The notes: generated by a model from the sequence alone, not told the origin. Counted from the first letter of the stretch, positions 25,934 to 34,338 are shown. The stretch is DNA of 64,000 nt from Candidatus Thiodictyon syntrophicum (GCF_002813775.1 NZ_CP020372.1:186001-250000), one strand, 5' to 3'. Made by a program: numbers and translations.

Positions 25934-26351
25934 CGTCGATCCTCGCAATGGACACCGTGGCGTGCTTGCCCGCGGCATCTTGCAGTTTATGTTTTTCCAG
26001 GAGCAGGGGGCCGCCCGCGCGTCCCGCTGCCAATAAGGCCGCCGCCGCGCTGACCGAGGGCGTGCCCGTATGCCGAAGCACCGTCGGCGATGGATTGGGC
26101 ACCGGTACCGCCGCCAGTTGGGCGGCGCTATAGAAGCGCAGAGGCCAGCCGTGGACCGCGGCGAGCTGCACCAGCCCCGCCTCATCCGCCTTGAGGTCGA
26201 TGCTCGCGGCAACGACCACCTGACCAAGCTCGGCAGCCAGCCCGGCCAGGGCCTCGACGACCGCCCGCTCGAGGGTTGCAAGCGGGGTGCCGCGGTCGCA
26301 GCCCAGGCCCAGGGCGAGGCGCGGACGCGCGGGGATGGGGGTGGCAGCCAT
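25926..26351 (-). CDS. cobE: CbiG C-terminal-domain protein (CobE-like)
   Basis: 141 aa. ALGLGCDRGTPLATLERAVV, VVVAASIDLKADEAGLVQLA and VPNPSPTVLRHTGTPSVSAAAA correspond to the C-terminal domain of CbiG, which in many bacteria is a separate protein (CobE). The N-terminal and central CbiG domains are the separate gene just upstream (26422-27183). It overlaps cobJ by 8 nt. The exact reaction role of this domain is uncertain. Confidence 0.88.
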   Translation of the reverse strand: MAATPIPARPRLALGLGCDRGTPLATLERAVVEALAGLAAELGQVVVAASIDLKADEAGLVQLAAVHGWPLRFYSAAQLAAVPVPNPSPTVLRHTGTPSVSAAAALLAAGRAGGPLLLEKHKLQDAAGKHATVSIARIDDD

Positions 26352-26410
26352 GCATTCTCCTTCAGACGGAAGTACGCTAATACAGAGGACGCGACATCGA
26401 CTGGGGGCCC

Positions 26411-26441
26411 GTACTCACGTACTAACGTACTAACGTACTTT
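26411..26441. repeat. Short direct repeat ACGTACTA in the cbiG stop region
   Basis: Three to four tandem ACGTACT(A) units. On the minus strand they encode the last residues of cbiG (ESTLVR and stop), so the repeat has become the gene's end. Confidence 0.7.
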
Positions 26442-27183
26442 CTTGAGCCAGGTAGACGATCACCGGACCACCGAACCCCGCGGTCAGGCTCGCGGGGGGG
26501 GTACCGCTGCCGATCCAGAGCAGGGCGCGATAGCCGCCTGAGTCCAACGCCTTACCGGGGTCCAGGCAGTGCAGGTTGGGCGGCAGCGGCCCGTCGCGGC
26601 CATTGGCATGACCGCGCCACCAGTCCGGGCTGCCGGACTCCTGTACCAGGGCGACCGGCTCCCCGTTGACCACCGCGGCACTCGCCCGCAGCAGGTCCGC
26701 GGAACTTGCCTGAAGGGTCCAGCCCAGTTCGCGCCCGAGCAGGTCCACGGCCAGGGTCTGCTGCACGTCCGAGGCGGTCGTCAGCACCGCGGTCGCCCCC
26801 AAGACCCGCGCGACGTGCCCCGCCAGGGCATTGGCCCCGCCCAGGTGGCCGGAGAGGACCGGGATGACGAAGCGCCCCGCCTCGTCGAGCGCCAGCACCG
26901 CCGGGTCCCGGTATTTATCGCGCAGGTGCGGGGCGATCAGCCGCACCAAGGCGCCCAGGGAGAAGGTGGCGATGATGGCCTCCCAGTCCGCGAACAGGCC
27001 CGGCATCAGGTCCCGCGTGGGCCCATCGTGACCGGTGTGGGCACCCGGGGCGGCGACCGCGGCCACCGAACCCAGGGCGGAGGGAACGAACAGGTGCGCC
27101 CCCGGCAGGGCCGCGACCAGCCTCCCCGCCAGGGCGACACCCGGGCGGGTGATGGCCAGCACGGCAATCCGCTTCGGATTCAT
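26422..27183 (-). CDS. cbiG: Cobalt-precorrin-5A hydrolase, N-terminal and central domains
   Basis: 253 aa. AVLAITRPGVALAGRLVAAL, then IIATFSLGALVRLIAPHLRDK and RFVIPVLSGHLGGANALAGHVARVLGA (the CbiG central signature) show the hydrolase that opens the delta-lactone and releases acetaldehyde in the anaerobic-type pathway. The usual C-terminal domain is encoded separately as cobE. It begins 6 nt after the cobI stop region. Its last six codons come from a short tandem repeat. Confidence 0.92.
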   Translation of the reverse strand: MNPKRIAVLAITRPGVALAGRLVAALPGAHLFVPSALGSVAAVAAPGAHTGHDGPTRDLMPGLFADWEAIIATFSLGALVRLIAPHLRDKYRDPAVLALDEAGRFVIPVLSGHLGGANALAGHVARVLGATAVLTTASDVQQTLAVDLLGRELGWTLQASSADLLRASAAVVNGEPVALVQESGSPDWWRGHANGRDGPLPPNLHCLDPGKALDSGGYRALLWIGSGTPPASLTAGFGGPVIVYLAQESTLVR

Positions 27184-27189
27184 TCGCTA

Positions 27190-27990
27190 TTAATCCTCCT
27201 CGATCACCGGCATGGGTAAGGGCTGCCGGGTCCCGGAGCACCCCCGCGCCAAGTCCCCGCGCACCCGCCCGGGGTTGCGAACCAAGAGCAGCGACAGATA
27301 ATTGACCCGCTCCCCGCGCAGGATGCCGACCCCGGTCACCACCCGCTCGTCCGGGGTGCCGACCTTCTCCACGAAGCAGGCGTGCGCCGTCAGCCCGCGC
27401 CGCTCCAGCAGGTCCAGCAGGGGATCGAGCAGGGGCTTGACCTTGAGCAGGACCAGGGTGTCGAAGGCGTCGATCAACCCCTCGATGACCTCGATGCCAT
27501 AGGCCGCGGGGATCACCGCGAAGGTCCCGTCCTCCTCCACCAGGGGCACGGCGAGCCGGGCGGCGGCGGCGTTGAAGGAGGGCACCCCGGGGATGACCTC
27601 CACCGCGCCCCCCAGGCCGCGCACCACCCGCGCCAGGTGGCCGAAGGTGGAATAGGTGGAGGCGTCGCCCTCGACCAGGAACAGCAGGTCCCGCCCCTCG
27701 GCGAGCAGCTCGCCACAGCGCACCCCGGCGCGGGTCCAGGCCAGGGCCAGGATCTCGGGGTTGCTGGTCATGGGAAAATGCAGTGACTCCGCATCCGCCG
27801 GCACCGCCAACCCCGCCCGGCTCACGATGTCCAGGGCATAGGAGGCCGCGTCCTTGCCCTTGACCGGATAGACCCAGCGCCCCCCCGACTGCAGGACCTC
27901 CCAGGCGCGGCGGGTGATGAGGCCCGGGTCGCCGGGGCCGAGCGAGACGCCGATCAGGCAACCGGGCGGGCGGGATGAAGAATCAGACAT
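27190..27990 (-). CDS. cobI: Precorrin-2 C20-methyltransferase
   Basis: 266 aa, slightly longer than usual because of a C-terminal tail (SLLLVRNPGR...). Glycine loop GVSLGPGDPGLITRRAWE, then LLFLVEGDASTYSTFGHL and VIPGVPSFNAAAARLAVPLVEEDG are specific for CobI/CbiL. It methylates C20 of (cobalt-)precorrin-2. Upstream lies a 285-nt repeat block separating it from cbiET; downstream cbiG begins after 6 nt. Confidence 0.95.
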   Translation of the reverse strand: MSDSSSRPPGCLIGVSLGPGDPGLITRRAWEVLQSGGRWVYPVKGKDAASYALDIVSRAGLAVPADAESLHFPMTSNPEILALAWTRAGVRCGELLAEGRDLLFLVEGDASTYSTFGHLARVVRGLGGAVEVIPGVPSFNAAAARLAVPLVEEDGTFAVIPAAYGIEVIEGLIDAFDTLVLLKVKPLLDPLLDLLERRGLTAHACFVEKVGTPDERVVTGVGILRGERVNYLSLLLVRNPGRVRGDLARGCSGTRQPLPMPVIEED

Positions 27991-28023
27991 GGGGCGCTTC
28001 CGCTGACAGGATGAAGAGGGTTA

Positions 28024-28297
28024 GTCCGCAAATGAACGCAAATGAACGCAAATAAGAAACAGGCAGAGAAGCTGTGCCATCAACATGCCCAGTTCTCGTC
28101 CTCATGACAGCACTCCAGGCCCGCTCTGTATCAACGCTTGAGGTGCGCGAAAACGATGGGTTTCGCTGCGCTCTACCCATCCTACGCAGTGTCTCCGGCG
28201 GTGTCACGCCTGTGTCAGTCGCTCGGCGCCCCGTGCACCGGCGGCCGATCACGATATCAAGGTCTTTTTTTGCGTTCATTTGCGTTTATTTGCGGAC
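28024..28297. repeat. Nested repeat: GCAAATGAACGCAAAT inverted pair enclosing a GGTAGAGCGCAGC arm
   Basis: TCCGCAAATGAACGCAAATG (28025) faces TTTGCGTTCATTTGCGTTTA (28270-). Between them sits ATGGGTTTCGCTGCGCTCTA (about 28155), an arm of a different repeat family. The right arm supplies the last codons of cbiET (LLSANKRK and stop). Confidence 0.9.
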
Positions 28298-29685
28298 AAT
28301 AAATCTTCATCATTCGGAAGGCGAGCGGCGGTCAGTATCCAGACCGGGTTCAATGCGGCCAGCCGGTGCAGGCCGCGGATCGGCCGGCTGCGCGCCAGCG
28401 CGAGCTGGATCAGGTCCCAGGCCAGATCGGCCCGGTCCAGGGCCGCGGTGGCGGTCGCCAGATTCTCCAGCGTAACCAAATTCAGCACCAGGTGCCCGCC
28501 CGGGCGCAGCCGACCGGCGACAAGTTCGATCAGCGCCTCCAGGCCCCCGCCCGAGCCGCCGATGAAGACCGCATCCGGGTCCGGCCAGGCGTCCAGACCG
28601 GCCGGCGCCTCGCCTTCATAGAGGCTGTAATTGCCGGCGCGCAGGCGCCGCGCGTTGGCCCGCGCGTCCGCCGCCTGGGCGGCGGCGCGCTCGATCGCCC
28701 AGACGTGACCCGCATAACTGATCCGGCTGGCCTCCAGACCGACGGCCCCGGAGCCGGCCCCGATATCCCAGACCAGGCTGTCCGGCCGCAGGGCGAGCTT
28801 GGCGAGGCTGACTGCCCGCACCTCCAGCTTGGTAATGAGCCCGGCACCCTCCCCTACCCGAGGCCGCTGCTGTGCGAAGTCGCCATCCGCCAGGCCAAAG
28901 ACCGGGTCGGACCCTACCATGTGGGAGCGGCGTCCCGCCGCGACACCCGCGCCGCCGCGACCAGGCTTGCCGGCCGCACCTCGCTCCAGCCCCCGCTCCA
29001 GGATGACGATATTGGGCCCTGCAAACTCCAGCCCGGCCGCCTCCTCCAGGCTGAGATCCGGGAACAGCGCCTCGTCCGGACAGTCGAGACGGGCGGCGAC
29101 CGACAGGCTGATCTCCTCCCCGTAGCCCACCGTCAGCAGCGCCCGGGCGATCCGGTCCGGCCCGTTCTCGGGGCTCGTGAAGACCCCCACCAGCGGGTAC
29201 TGGGCCACAGCCTGGACCACCTGGTACAGGGCATGGGCCGGGGTCGCCCCCGGCTCCCACTCGCCCGACCCGGCGCTGTGGCAGGAGGCGATATGGGCGC
29301 CCTGCCAGGGCACCTTGAGGCGCGCGCAGGCCAGTTGCAGGGTGGACGGGGCCGGCAGGACCTCAATGGCCGCCGCCCCCAAGGCCGCCATCAGCCGCCC
29401 GCCGATACCATGGCAGAGCGGGTCACCCGTGGCGAGCACGGCAACCCTCAGCCCCTCCGCCCAGGCTTGACGCACCCAGCCCGGGACCTGGGCCAGGGCG
29501 CCGTCCATCGGCAGTTGCCTGGCACCCGGGGCCAGCCGAGATGCGACCAGGTCCAGGGTCCGGGCGGCGCCGATCACGCACCCCGCCGCGGTCAGCCGCG
29601 CCCGTGCGGCGTCGGCCAAGCCCGGCCAACCGTCGTCCAGGATCCCGATCAGGGTGCAGGTCTCAGTCATCGACGTCGTCTCCAA
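28276..29685 (-). CDS. cobL: Precorrin-6Y C5,15-methyltransferase (decarboxylating), CbiE-CbiT fusion
   Basis: 469 aa; ATG at 29685 or 29670. The N-terminal half is the CbiE methylase (CTLIGILDDGWPGL, VAVLATGDPLCHGIGG), the C-terminal half is CbiT (LITKLEVRAVSLAKLALRPD, LVWDIGAGSGAVGLEASR, VFIGGSGGGLEALIE). It methylates C5 and C15 and decarboxylates the C12 acetate. The linker between halves contains about 30 extra residues (GAAGKPGRGGAGVAAGRRSH...) encoded by a GTGGGAGCGGCGTCCCGCCG repeat inserted in frame near 28921. The C-terminus ends in the GCAAAT repeat. It overlaps cbiD. Confidence 0.94.
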   Translation of the reverse strand: METTSMTETCTLIGILDDGWPGLADAARARLTAAGCVIGAARTLDLVASRLAPGARQLPMDGALAQVPGWVRQAWAEGLRVAVLATGDPLCHGIGGRLMAALGAAAIEVLPAPSTLQLACARLKVPWQGAHIASCHSAGSGEWEPGATPAHALYQVVQAVAQYPLVGVFTSPENGPDRIARALLTVGYGEEISLSVAARLDCPDEALFPDLSLEEAAGLEFAGPNIVILERGLERGAAGKPGRGGAGVAAGRRSHMVGSDPVFGLADGDFAQQRPRVGEGAGLITKLEVRAVSLAKLALRPDSLVWDIGAGSGAVGLEASRISYAGHVWAIERAAAQAADARANARRLRAGNYSLYEGEAPAGLDAWPDPDAVFIGGSGGGLEALIELVAGRLRPGGHLVLNLVTLENLATATAALDRADLAWDLIQLALARSRPIRGLHRLAALNPVWILTAARLPNDEDLLSANKRK

Positions 29686-30814
29686 CGCTGACCAGCGGTT
29701 GACCCGCGAAGTCGCAGGCCAGCAGCGTCAGTCGATAAGGCCCCGGGTAGCAGCGGCGCAGACTCTCCATCGCCCGCAGGGCCACGACCCGATGCAGCGG
29801 CACCGCAAGCCCCAGGGCCTCCAGACGCTCCGCGGCGAAGCGGGCGGTCGCCGCCACGCGGATCTGCGCCACCAGATCCGGCGGGGCCCCGACCTCGGCG
29901 GCCACCGCGGCGATCAGGTCCCGGTCCAGCGGGGCGCGCCAGGCATGGGTCACCGCCAAGCCCTGGGCCATCTTGGTGAGCTTCCCCACCATGGCCCCGA
30001 CGATGAGGTGCCGCATCCGCAGCTTGATCGCACTGGTAAAGGCCGCCTTCACAAAATCGCCCATCTGCACGAAACAGACCTCCGCCAATCCTGGGAGCGC
30101 CGCCATCGCCCCCTTCTCGGTGCGCCCGCCGGTGGTGAAGACGACGGTGGTCTGCCCCTGGAAGGCCGCCACCCGCACCGCCTGGACCAGGGCGGCACGA
30201 AAGGCCGCGGTGGAATAGGGCCGCACGATCCCGGTGGTCCCCAGGATCGAGATCCCGCCCAGGATACCGAGCCGGGCGTTCAGGGTCTTGCGGGCCATCG
30301 CCTCCCCGCCCGGGACCGCGATGGTCACCTCAAGCCCGTCCCCCGCCGCCAGCAGCGCCGCGCCCGCGGCCCGGACATTCTCCGCGATATTGCGCCGCGG
30401 CACCGGATTGATCGCCGCGCTGCCTACCTCCAGCCCCAGCCCCGGTCGGGTCACGACCCCGACCCCGGCACCGCCCCGCAACAGCACCGCGCCCGCCTCC
30501 CCGGGGAGGCGGCGCACCAGCGCCGTCAGGTGGGCACCCTGGGTCGCATCCGGGTCGTCGCCCGCATCCTTGATGGAGACCGCTTGGGCCAGGTCGCCCG
30601 CCGCCTGTCCCTGGCAGATGGCAAAGACGACCCGTTGGCCGTTGGGCAGCAGACAGTCCACGGACTCCGGCACCCGGCCCTGGACCAGCCCCAGCGTCGC
30701 CGCGGTCGCCGCCGCCGCCGCGTTGGCCCCGGTGGTGAAGCCGGTCCGATCGCCGCGACCGCGGCGGGCGTCGCCTTTGGGTGCCCGCGGCCGCGTCTTA
30801 TGGCCGTCGGTCAT
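29663..30814 (-). CDS. cbiD: Cobalt-precorrin-5B C1-methyltransferase
   Basis: 383 aa. After a basic leader comes GFTTGANAAAAATAATLGLV, then SIKDAGDDPDATQGA, NPVPRRNIAENV and TGIVRPYSTAAFRAALVQ, all CbiD signatures. It methylates C1 in the anaerobic-type route, so with CbiX, CbiG and CobJ the operon follows early cobalt insertion. It overlaps cbiET. The 190 nt upstream separate it from the HNH gene and contain no gene. Confidence 0.95.
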   Translation of the reverse strand: MTDGHKTRPRAPKGDARRGRGDRTGFTTGANAAAAATAATLGLVQGRVPESVDCLLPNGQRVVFAICQGQAAGDLAQAVSIKDAGDDPDATQGAHLTALVRRLPGEAGAVLLRGGAGVGVVTRPGLGLEVGSAAINPVPRRNIAENVRAAGAALLAAGDGLEVTIAVPGGEAMARKTLNARLGILGGISILGTTGIVRPYSTAAFRAALVQAVRVAAFQGQTTVVFTTGGRTEKGAMAALPGLAEVCFVQMGDFVKAAFTSAIKLRMRHLIVGAMVGKLTKMAQGLAVTHAWRAPLDRDLIAAVAAEVGAPPDLVAQIRVAATARFAAERLEALGLAVPLHRVVALRAMESLRRCYPGPYRLTLLACDFAGQPLVSVGDDVDD

Positions 30815-31007
30815 CCTGCCATCCGGAAATCGCGCCGCAGCGGATCGCTATCTAGCGCATCCACCGCAATATTGCTCTCAGCGAAGGATCGGGCGGTCAT
30901 AACACTCATCGGCTTTCACAATCTGGCCGTGTGGGAACGAGGTAACTCATCTCCCAAGTAGAATCATGCATTGCAGGGTCAGCTGCGATTCAGCGATGAA
31001 TCGCGAT

Positions 31008-31703
31008 TCACGTCTGCGCCAAGGCGTACATTGCGCGCAGGTCCTCGACCGGCCTCGGCGGGTCAGCATCGAGATGTACCAGTGCATGGCAGTTTGGGCA
31101 CAGTACAGCTAACTCTTCGACTTTGGTGAGACTCGGTTCCGTGCGCGAAGATATGGCATTCTTGTGGTGTACCTCAAGCACTCGCACGCCACGACCTGCC
31201 AATAGACGGGAGAAGTCCACGGTGCAACCCTCGCAAACCCCCTTCGCTCTGGCGAGCGCCGCGGTTCTTAGGCTCGCATTGCGTCCATGTTGGAGGGAAC
31301 GAACTTCGCGAACGCGACCCTCAACCGCTTCAACTACCTGCGTGACTGACATCGGAGCAGCCTGCTGCGCGATTGGAATGGCCTTCAAATCGGCCTCTGA
31401 CACGAAACCGTCGGATTTGCAGTGGACGCAAAGACGAACCTCGACGCCATTGTTGCGTGCCCAGTCTGCGAGTGAGCCAGCTCCGGCGCCAAGTACCTTT
31501 CGCTTCCGGGTAAGCGAGTAAGGTCCGGTATCTGGTTCAGCCGACCAATTTGTTGATCCGAAGTGTTGACACTGTGAACCGTGGAGCTTCGCCTTGGTCT
31601 GCGTATCCAGGTTCAGGAGCGTCCCATTCGGGTTCGCGGCACGCCAAGCCTGAAACGCGTCGTGAAACGATTGGCCAGAAATATCTTGAAATTCTTGCAG
31701 CAT
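31008..31703 (-). CDS. HNH endonuclease family protein inserted in the cobalamin operon
   Basis: 231 aa from ATG 31703 (MLQEFQDISGQSFHDAFQAW); the open frame extends to 31826 but there it reads a repeat (GSAVRTSDLADG). The C-terminal region has CEGCTVDFSRLL, VLEVHHKNAIS and ELAVLCPNCHALVHLDAD, a complete Zn-bound HNH module with both CxxC pairs and the catalytic HH. The N-terminal domain has a further CVHCKSDG knuckle. It shares the operon's strand but has no link to B12 synthesis; flanking repeats (31738-31805) suggest it arrived as part of an insertion. Confidence 0.82.
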   Translation of the reverse strand: MLQEFQDISGQSFHDAFQAWRAANPNGTLLNLDTQTKAKLHGSQCQHFGSTNWSAEPDTGPYSLTRKRKVLGAGAGSLADWARNNGVEVRLCVHCKSDGFVSEADLKAIPIAQQAAPMSVTQVVEAVEGRVREVRSLQHGRNASLRTAALARAKGVCEGCTVDFSRLLAGRGVRVLEVHHKNAISSRTEPSLTKVEELAVLCPNCHALVHLDADPPRPVEDLRAMYALAQT

Positions 31704-31737
31704 GAGCTTCGCCGGAATGCATTGTGGCGCCTGAACG

Positions 31738-31805
31738 GCCTTGATCGTAATATTGGCCACCCTGCCATCCGCGAGATCGCTGGTCCGCACAGCGGACCCT
31801 ACGGG
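31738..31805. repeat. Half hairpin GGTCCGCACAGCGGACC plus 22-bp boundary motif
   Basis: GGCCTTGATCGTAATATTGG at 31738 followed by GGTCCGCACAGCGGACCCTA at 31782. This marks the junction between cobH (stop at 31823) and the HNH gene. Confidence 0.85.
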
Positions 31806-31822
31806 CTCCTGCGGATAGCGGA

Positions 31823-32506
31823 TCAAGCGACCGGTTCGTCAGGCCCTGCCGCCAATGCCAGTAGGGCATGGATGGCCGCAACCACCAGTGTAGCCCCCCC
31901 CTTGCGCCCCTGCACCAACACCCAGGGGACCTCCGTGACCTCGGCCAGCATCGCCTTGGACTCCGCCGCCGAGACGAAGCCCACCGGCATTCCGATGATC
32001 AGGGCCGGGCGCACCCCCTCCTCCGCGATCAGGCGCAGGACCTCCAGCAGGGCGGTCGGTGCGTTGCCGATGCCGATGATAGCGCCGTCCAGGAGCCCCA
32101 TGGCCTGGGCCTTGCGCATCGCCTGCACGGCGCGGGTGGTGCCTTGAGCCTGGGCCTGCGCGATCACGTCCGGGTCGGCGATGAATTGATAGGGACGCAG
32201 CCCAAAGCGGGCGAGCCGGGCGGGCGAGAGACCGGCCAGGATCATCCCCACGTCGGCCACCAGGAGCCGACCGCCCCGGCGCAGCGCCGCCAGCCCGGCC
32301 GCGACCGCCCGCGGATGGAAGGCGGTCAGGCCGTTGAGGTCGAAGTCCGCGCTGGCGTGGATCATACGCCGCACGACCGCCCACTGGCCCGGGTCGTAGG
32401 GGTGGGGACCGGCCTCCGCGTCGATGATGGCGAAGGATTCGTCCTCGATGGCCCGGCCGGCGCGGGTGACTTGGGCGGTGACAGACGGGGCTGCGGGGCT
32501 GTTCAT
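31823..32506 (-). CDS. cobH: Precorrin-8X methylmutase
   Basis: 227 aa from ATG 32506. IEDESFAIIDAEAG, VVRRMIHASADFDLNGLTAF (active-site His in IHASADF), VADVGMILAGLS and GNAPTALLEVLRLI...PALIIGMPVGFVSAAESK are the CobH/CbiC signatures. It moves the methyl group from C11 to C12, giving hydrogenobyrinate or cobyrinate. It overlaps cbiX by 4 nt. Confidence 0.96.
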   Translation of the reverse strand: MNSPAAPSVTAQVTRAGRAIEDESFAIIDAEAGPHPYDPGQWAVVRRMIHASADFDLNGLTAFHPRAVAAGLAALRRGGRLLVADVGMILAGLSPARLARFGLRPYQFIADPDVIAQAQAQGTTRAVQAMRKAQAMGLLDGAIIGIGNAPTALLEVLRLIAEEGVRPALIIGMPVGFVSAAESKAMLAEVTEVPWVLVQGRKGGATLVVAAIHALLALAAGPDEPVA

Positions 32507-33402
32507 GGGTGTCCTGGCGCCTCGAGATGCGCGGTCATGGGGTCGACTGGTAGGGCCGGGGCGATCCGGGTGTGGTCGTGGCCGTGCAGGTGCAGGCCCT
32601 CGGCCGCCGTGCGGTATTTGCAGCCGTCGCACTCCAGCAGCAGGCCGGCGGGCTGGTCCAGTCCCTGGGCGCGGGCGTCGAGCAGGTCGAAGATGGCCGG
32701 GTCCTGGCCGAAGTAGTCCGCCAGGGCGAAGGCGACCCCGGGATAATGGGTGCGCAGCCGTCCGACCTGGGCACTGATCCGCTCGGTCAGTCGGCCGGCG
32801 AAGAGATAGACCGGCAGGATGGCGATCTGGGTCATGCCCAGGCGCGCCTGGCGCTGGACCGCGGTCTCCAGCCGCGGCCAGGCAATGCCGGTGAAGGCCA
32901 GATCCACCAGGTCGTGGTGGTTGGCCTCGAACAACCAGCGCGCCAGACGCGCCAGTTCCCCGTTGGCCCCGGCGTCCGAGGACCCGCGCCCCAGGAGTAT
33001 GACCCCGGTGGTGCGGGGGTCGGGCCGGGCCAGCCCATCCATCAGGCCGTCGAGCCGCCCCTGGAGCAGGCCCAGGACCTCCGGCCCCATCCCGAGATGC
33101 CGTGCGACGGCAAAGTCCACCCCGGGGTGACGCGCCCGGGCCGCCGCGACCGCGGCCGGGATCTCCATCTTCACATGACCGGCGGCGTTGAGGATGAAGG
33201 GAATGACCAGCACCCGGCGCGACTCGCGGGCAGCCAGGTCCAGGCCGGCGTCCAGCAGCACCGCGTCCCACTCGATGAAGCAGGTCGCGATGCGCCAATC
33301 CGGATGGCGCGCCCGCCACAACTCGGCGAACCGCAGGGTCTCGGCATTGCCCCCCTGGAAGCGGGAGCCGTGGCCGACCAGCAACAGGGTTGTATCGTCC
33401 AT
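32503..33402 (-). CDS. cbiX: Sirohydrochlorin cobaltochelatase, large CbiX type
   Basis: 299 aa from ATG 33402 (MDDTTLLLVGHGSRFQGGNA). A second ATG five codons upstream (33417) lies in the GCAAAT repeat. CbiX inserts Co(II) into sirohydrochlorin, starting the early-cobalt route. Two chelatase half-domains are visible: LLVGHGSR with the catalytic His, VIPFILNAAGHVKMEIP with the second His, then GVILLGRGSSDAGAN and AILPVYLFAGRLTERI. A C-terminal LLECDGCKYR...LHLHGHDH tail with Cys/His could bind metal, as in other CbiX proteins with cluster or His-rich ends. Confidence 0.94.
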   Translation of the reverse strand: MDDTTLLLVGHGSRFQGGNAETLRFAELWRARHPDWRIATCFIEWDAVLLDAGLDLAARESRRVLVIPFILNAAGHVKMEIPAAVAAARARHPGVDFAVARHLGMGPEVLGLLQGRLDGLMDGLARPDPRTTGVILLGRGSSDAGANGELARLARWLFEANHHDLVDLAFTGIAWPRLETAVQRQARLGMTQIAILPVYLFAGRLTERISAQVGRLRTHYPGVAFALADYFGQDPAIFDLLDARAQGLDQPAGLLLECDGCKYRTAAEGLHLHGHDHTRIAPALPVDPMTAHLEAPGHP

Positions 33403-33403
33403 C

Positions 33404-33437
33404 TTATTTGCGTTCATTTGCGTTCATTTGCGGACAA
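33404..33437. repeat. GCAAATGAACGCAAAT repeat arm between cobM and cbiX
   Basis: A single arm of about 34 nt. On the minus strand it encodes the last residues of cobM (CPQMNANERK, stop) and offers an extra ATG to cbiX (MNANKMDDTT). Confidence 0.9.
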
Positions 33438-34228
33438 TCGTCTGCCGGCGCCGGGCCGGCGGCCCGCCGGAAGCGGTGCCCGAAGCCCGGGTCATAGAGC
33501 TTGGACGCGGTGAGTTCGGGCCAGTGGCGGGCGCCCAGGGTGGGGCTGGCGATGATCATGGCCTGGGAGGCGATGCCCAAGTCGCGGCAACGCCGGTCGA
33601 TGTCGTCCAGGCGTCCGCGCACGATCTGCTCGGCACCCGGCCAACTCGCCTTCTGCACCACCAGGATGGGCGCGTCCGGGGGCCAGCCGGCGGCGCCCAG
33701 GGCCTCTTGGACCTCCGGCAGCAGGGTGGCCGACAGATAGATGCACAGGGTGCAGCGGTGGGCGGCGAGGGACGCGAGCGACTCGCCTTCCGGCACCGGG
33801 GTGCGCCCGGCCGTGCGGGTGAGGATCACCGTCTGGGTGACCTCCGGCAGGGTCAAACTCTCCCCGGCCGCCGCCGCGGCGGCCATGGCGGAGGTGACGC
33901 CCGGCACCACCTGCCAGGGGATGCCGGCCGCGTCCAGGGGGCGGGTCATCTCGGTCAGGGCACCGTAGAGCCCCGGGTCGCCGGTCTGCAGGCGCACCAC
34001 GGTCTCGCACTCACCGGCCGCGGCGGCGAGCCACGCGACGATCTGCTCCAGGGTCATGGCTTTCGAGTCCTGCAGCCGACAGCCGGGCGGGGCGAAGCGG
34101 GTCGCCGCCGCGTCCACCAGCGAGCCGGCATAGAGGATGGCCCCCGCCTGCTCCACCAGTCGGCGCCCCTTGACCGTGATCAGGTCCGGGTCCCCGGGCC
34201 CGGCGCCGACGAACCATACGCTGCCCAT
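33404..34228 (-). CDS. cobM: Precorrin-4 C11-methyltransferase
   Basis: 274 aa from ATG 34228 (MGSVWFVGAGPGDPDLITVK). LQTGDPGLYGALTEMTRPLD, VVPGVTSAMAAAAAAGESLTLPE and TVILTRTAGRTPVPEGESLASLAAH are characteristic of CobM/CbiF. First enzyme gene after the riboswitch. Its C-terminus is completed by the GCAAAT repeat. cbiX begins 2 nt beyond its stop, so translation is nearly coupled. Confidence 0.95.
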   Translation of the reverse strand: MGSVWFVGAGPGDPDLITVKGRRLVEQAGAILYAGSLVDAAATRFAPPGCRLQDSKAMTLEQIVAWLAAAAGECETVVRLQTGDPGLYGALTEMTRPLDAAGIPWQVVPGVTSAMAAAAAAGESLTLPEVTQTVILTRTAGRTPVPEGESLASLAAHRCTLCIYLSATLLPEVQEALGAAGWPPDAPILVVQKASWPGAEQIVRGRLDDIDRRCRDLGIASQAMIIASPTLGARHWPELTASKLYDPGFGHRFRRAAGPAPADDCPQMNANERK

Positions 34229-34242
34229 GGCGCGAGCCCCGC

Positions 34243-34338
34243 TCAGGCGCGGGCCGACAGGTAGACCCGTCGGCGGCGCGGCACTGGGGCGGCGGCGAAC
34301 GCCCGCGCGAGGCGGCTGGGGCCGGGGGCGCTCGACAT
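34243..34338 (-). CDS. Possible 31-aa leader peptide between riboswitch and cobM
   Basis: ATG at 34338 with GAGG about 10 nt upstream (ACGAGGTTCATCATCATG). It would encode MSSAPGPSRLARAFAAAPVP and an arginine-rich end, with a stop 14 nt before the cobM ATG. No family known; the arginine-rich composition may be chance in GC-rich sequence. Listed because it is the only ORF with a plausible ribosome site here. Confidence 0.25.
   Translation of the reverse strand: MSSAPGPSRLARAFAAAPVPRRRRVYLSARA

Noticed and set aside
31823-33319. 498-aa reading of cobH with an N-terminal extension
   Set aside because: The extension is an out-of-frame reading of cbiX; the ATG at 32506 gives the normal CobH length.
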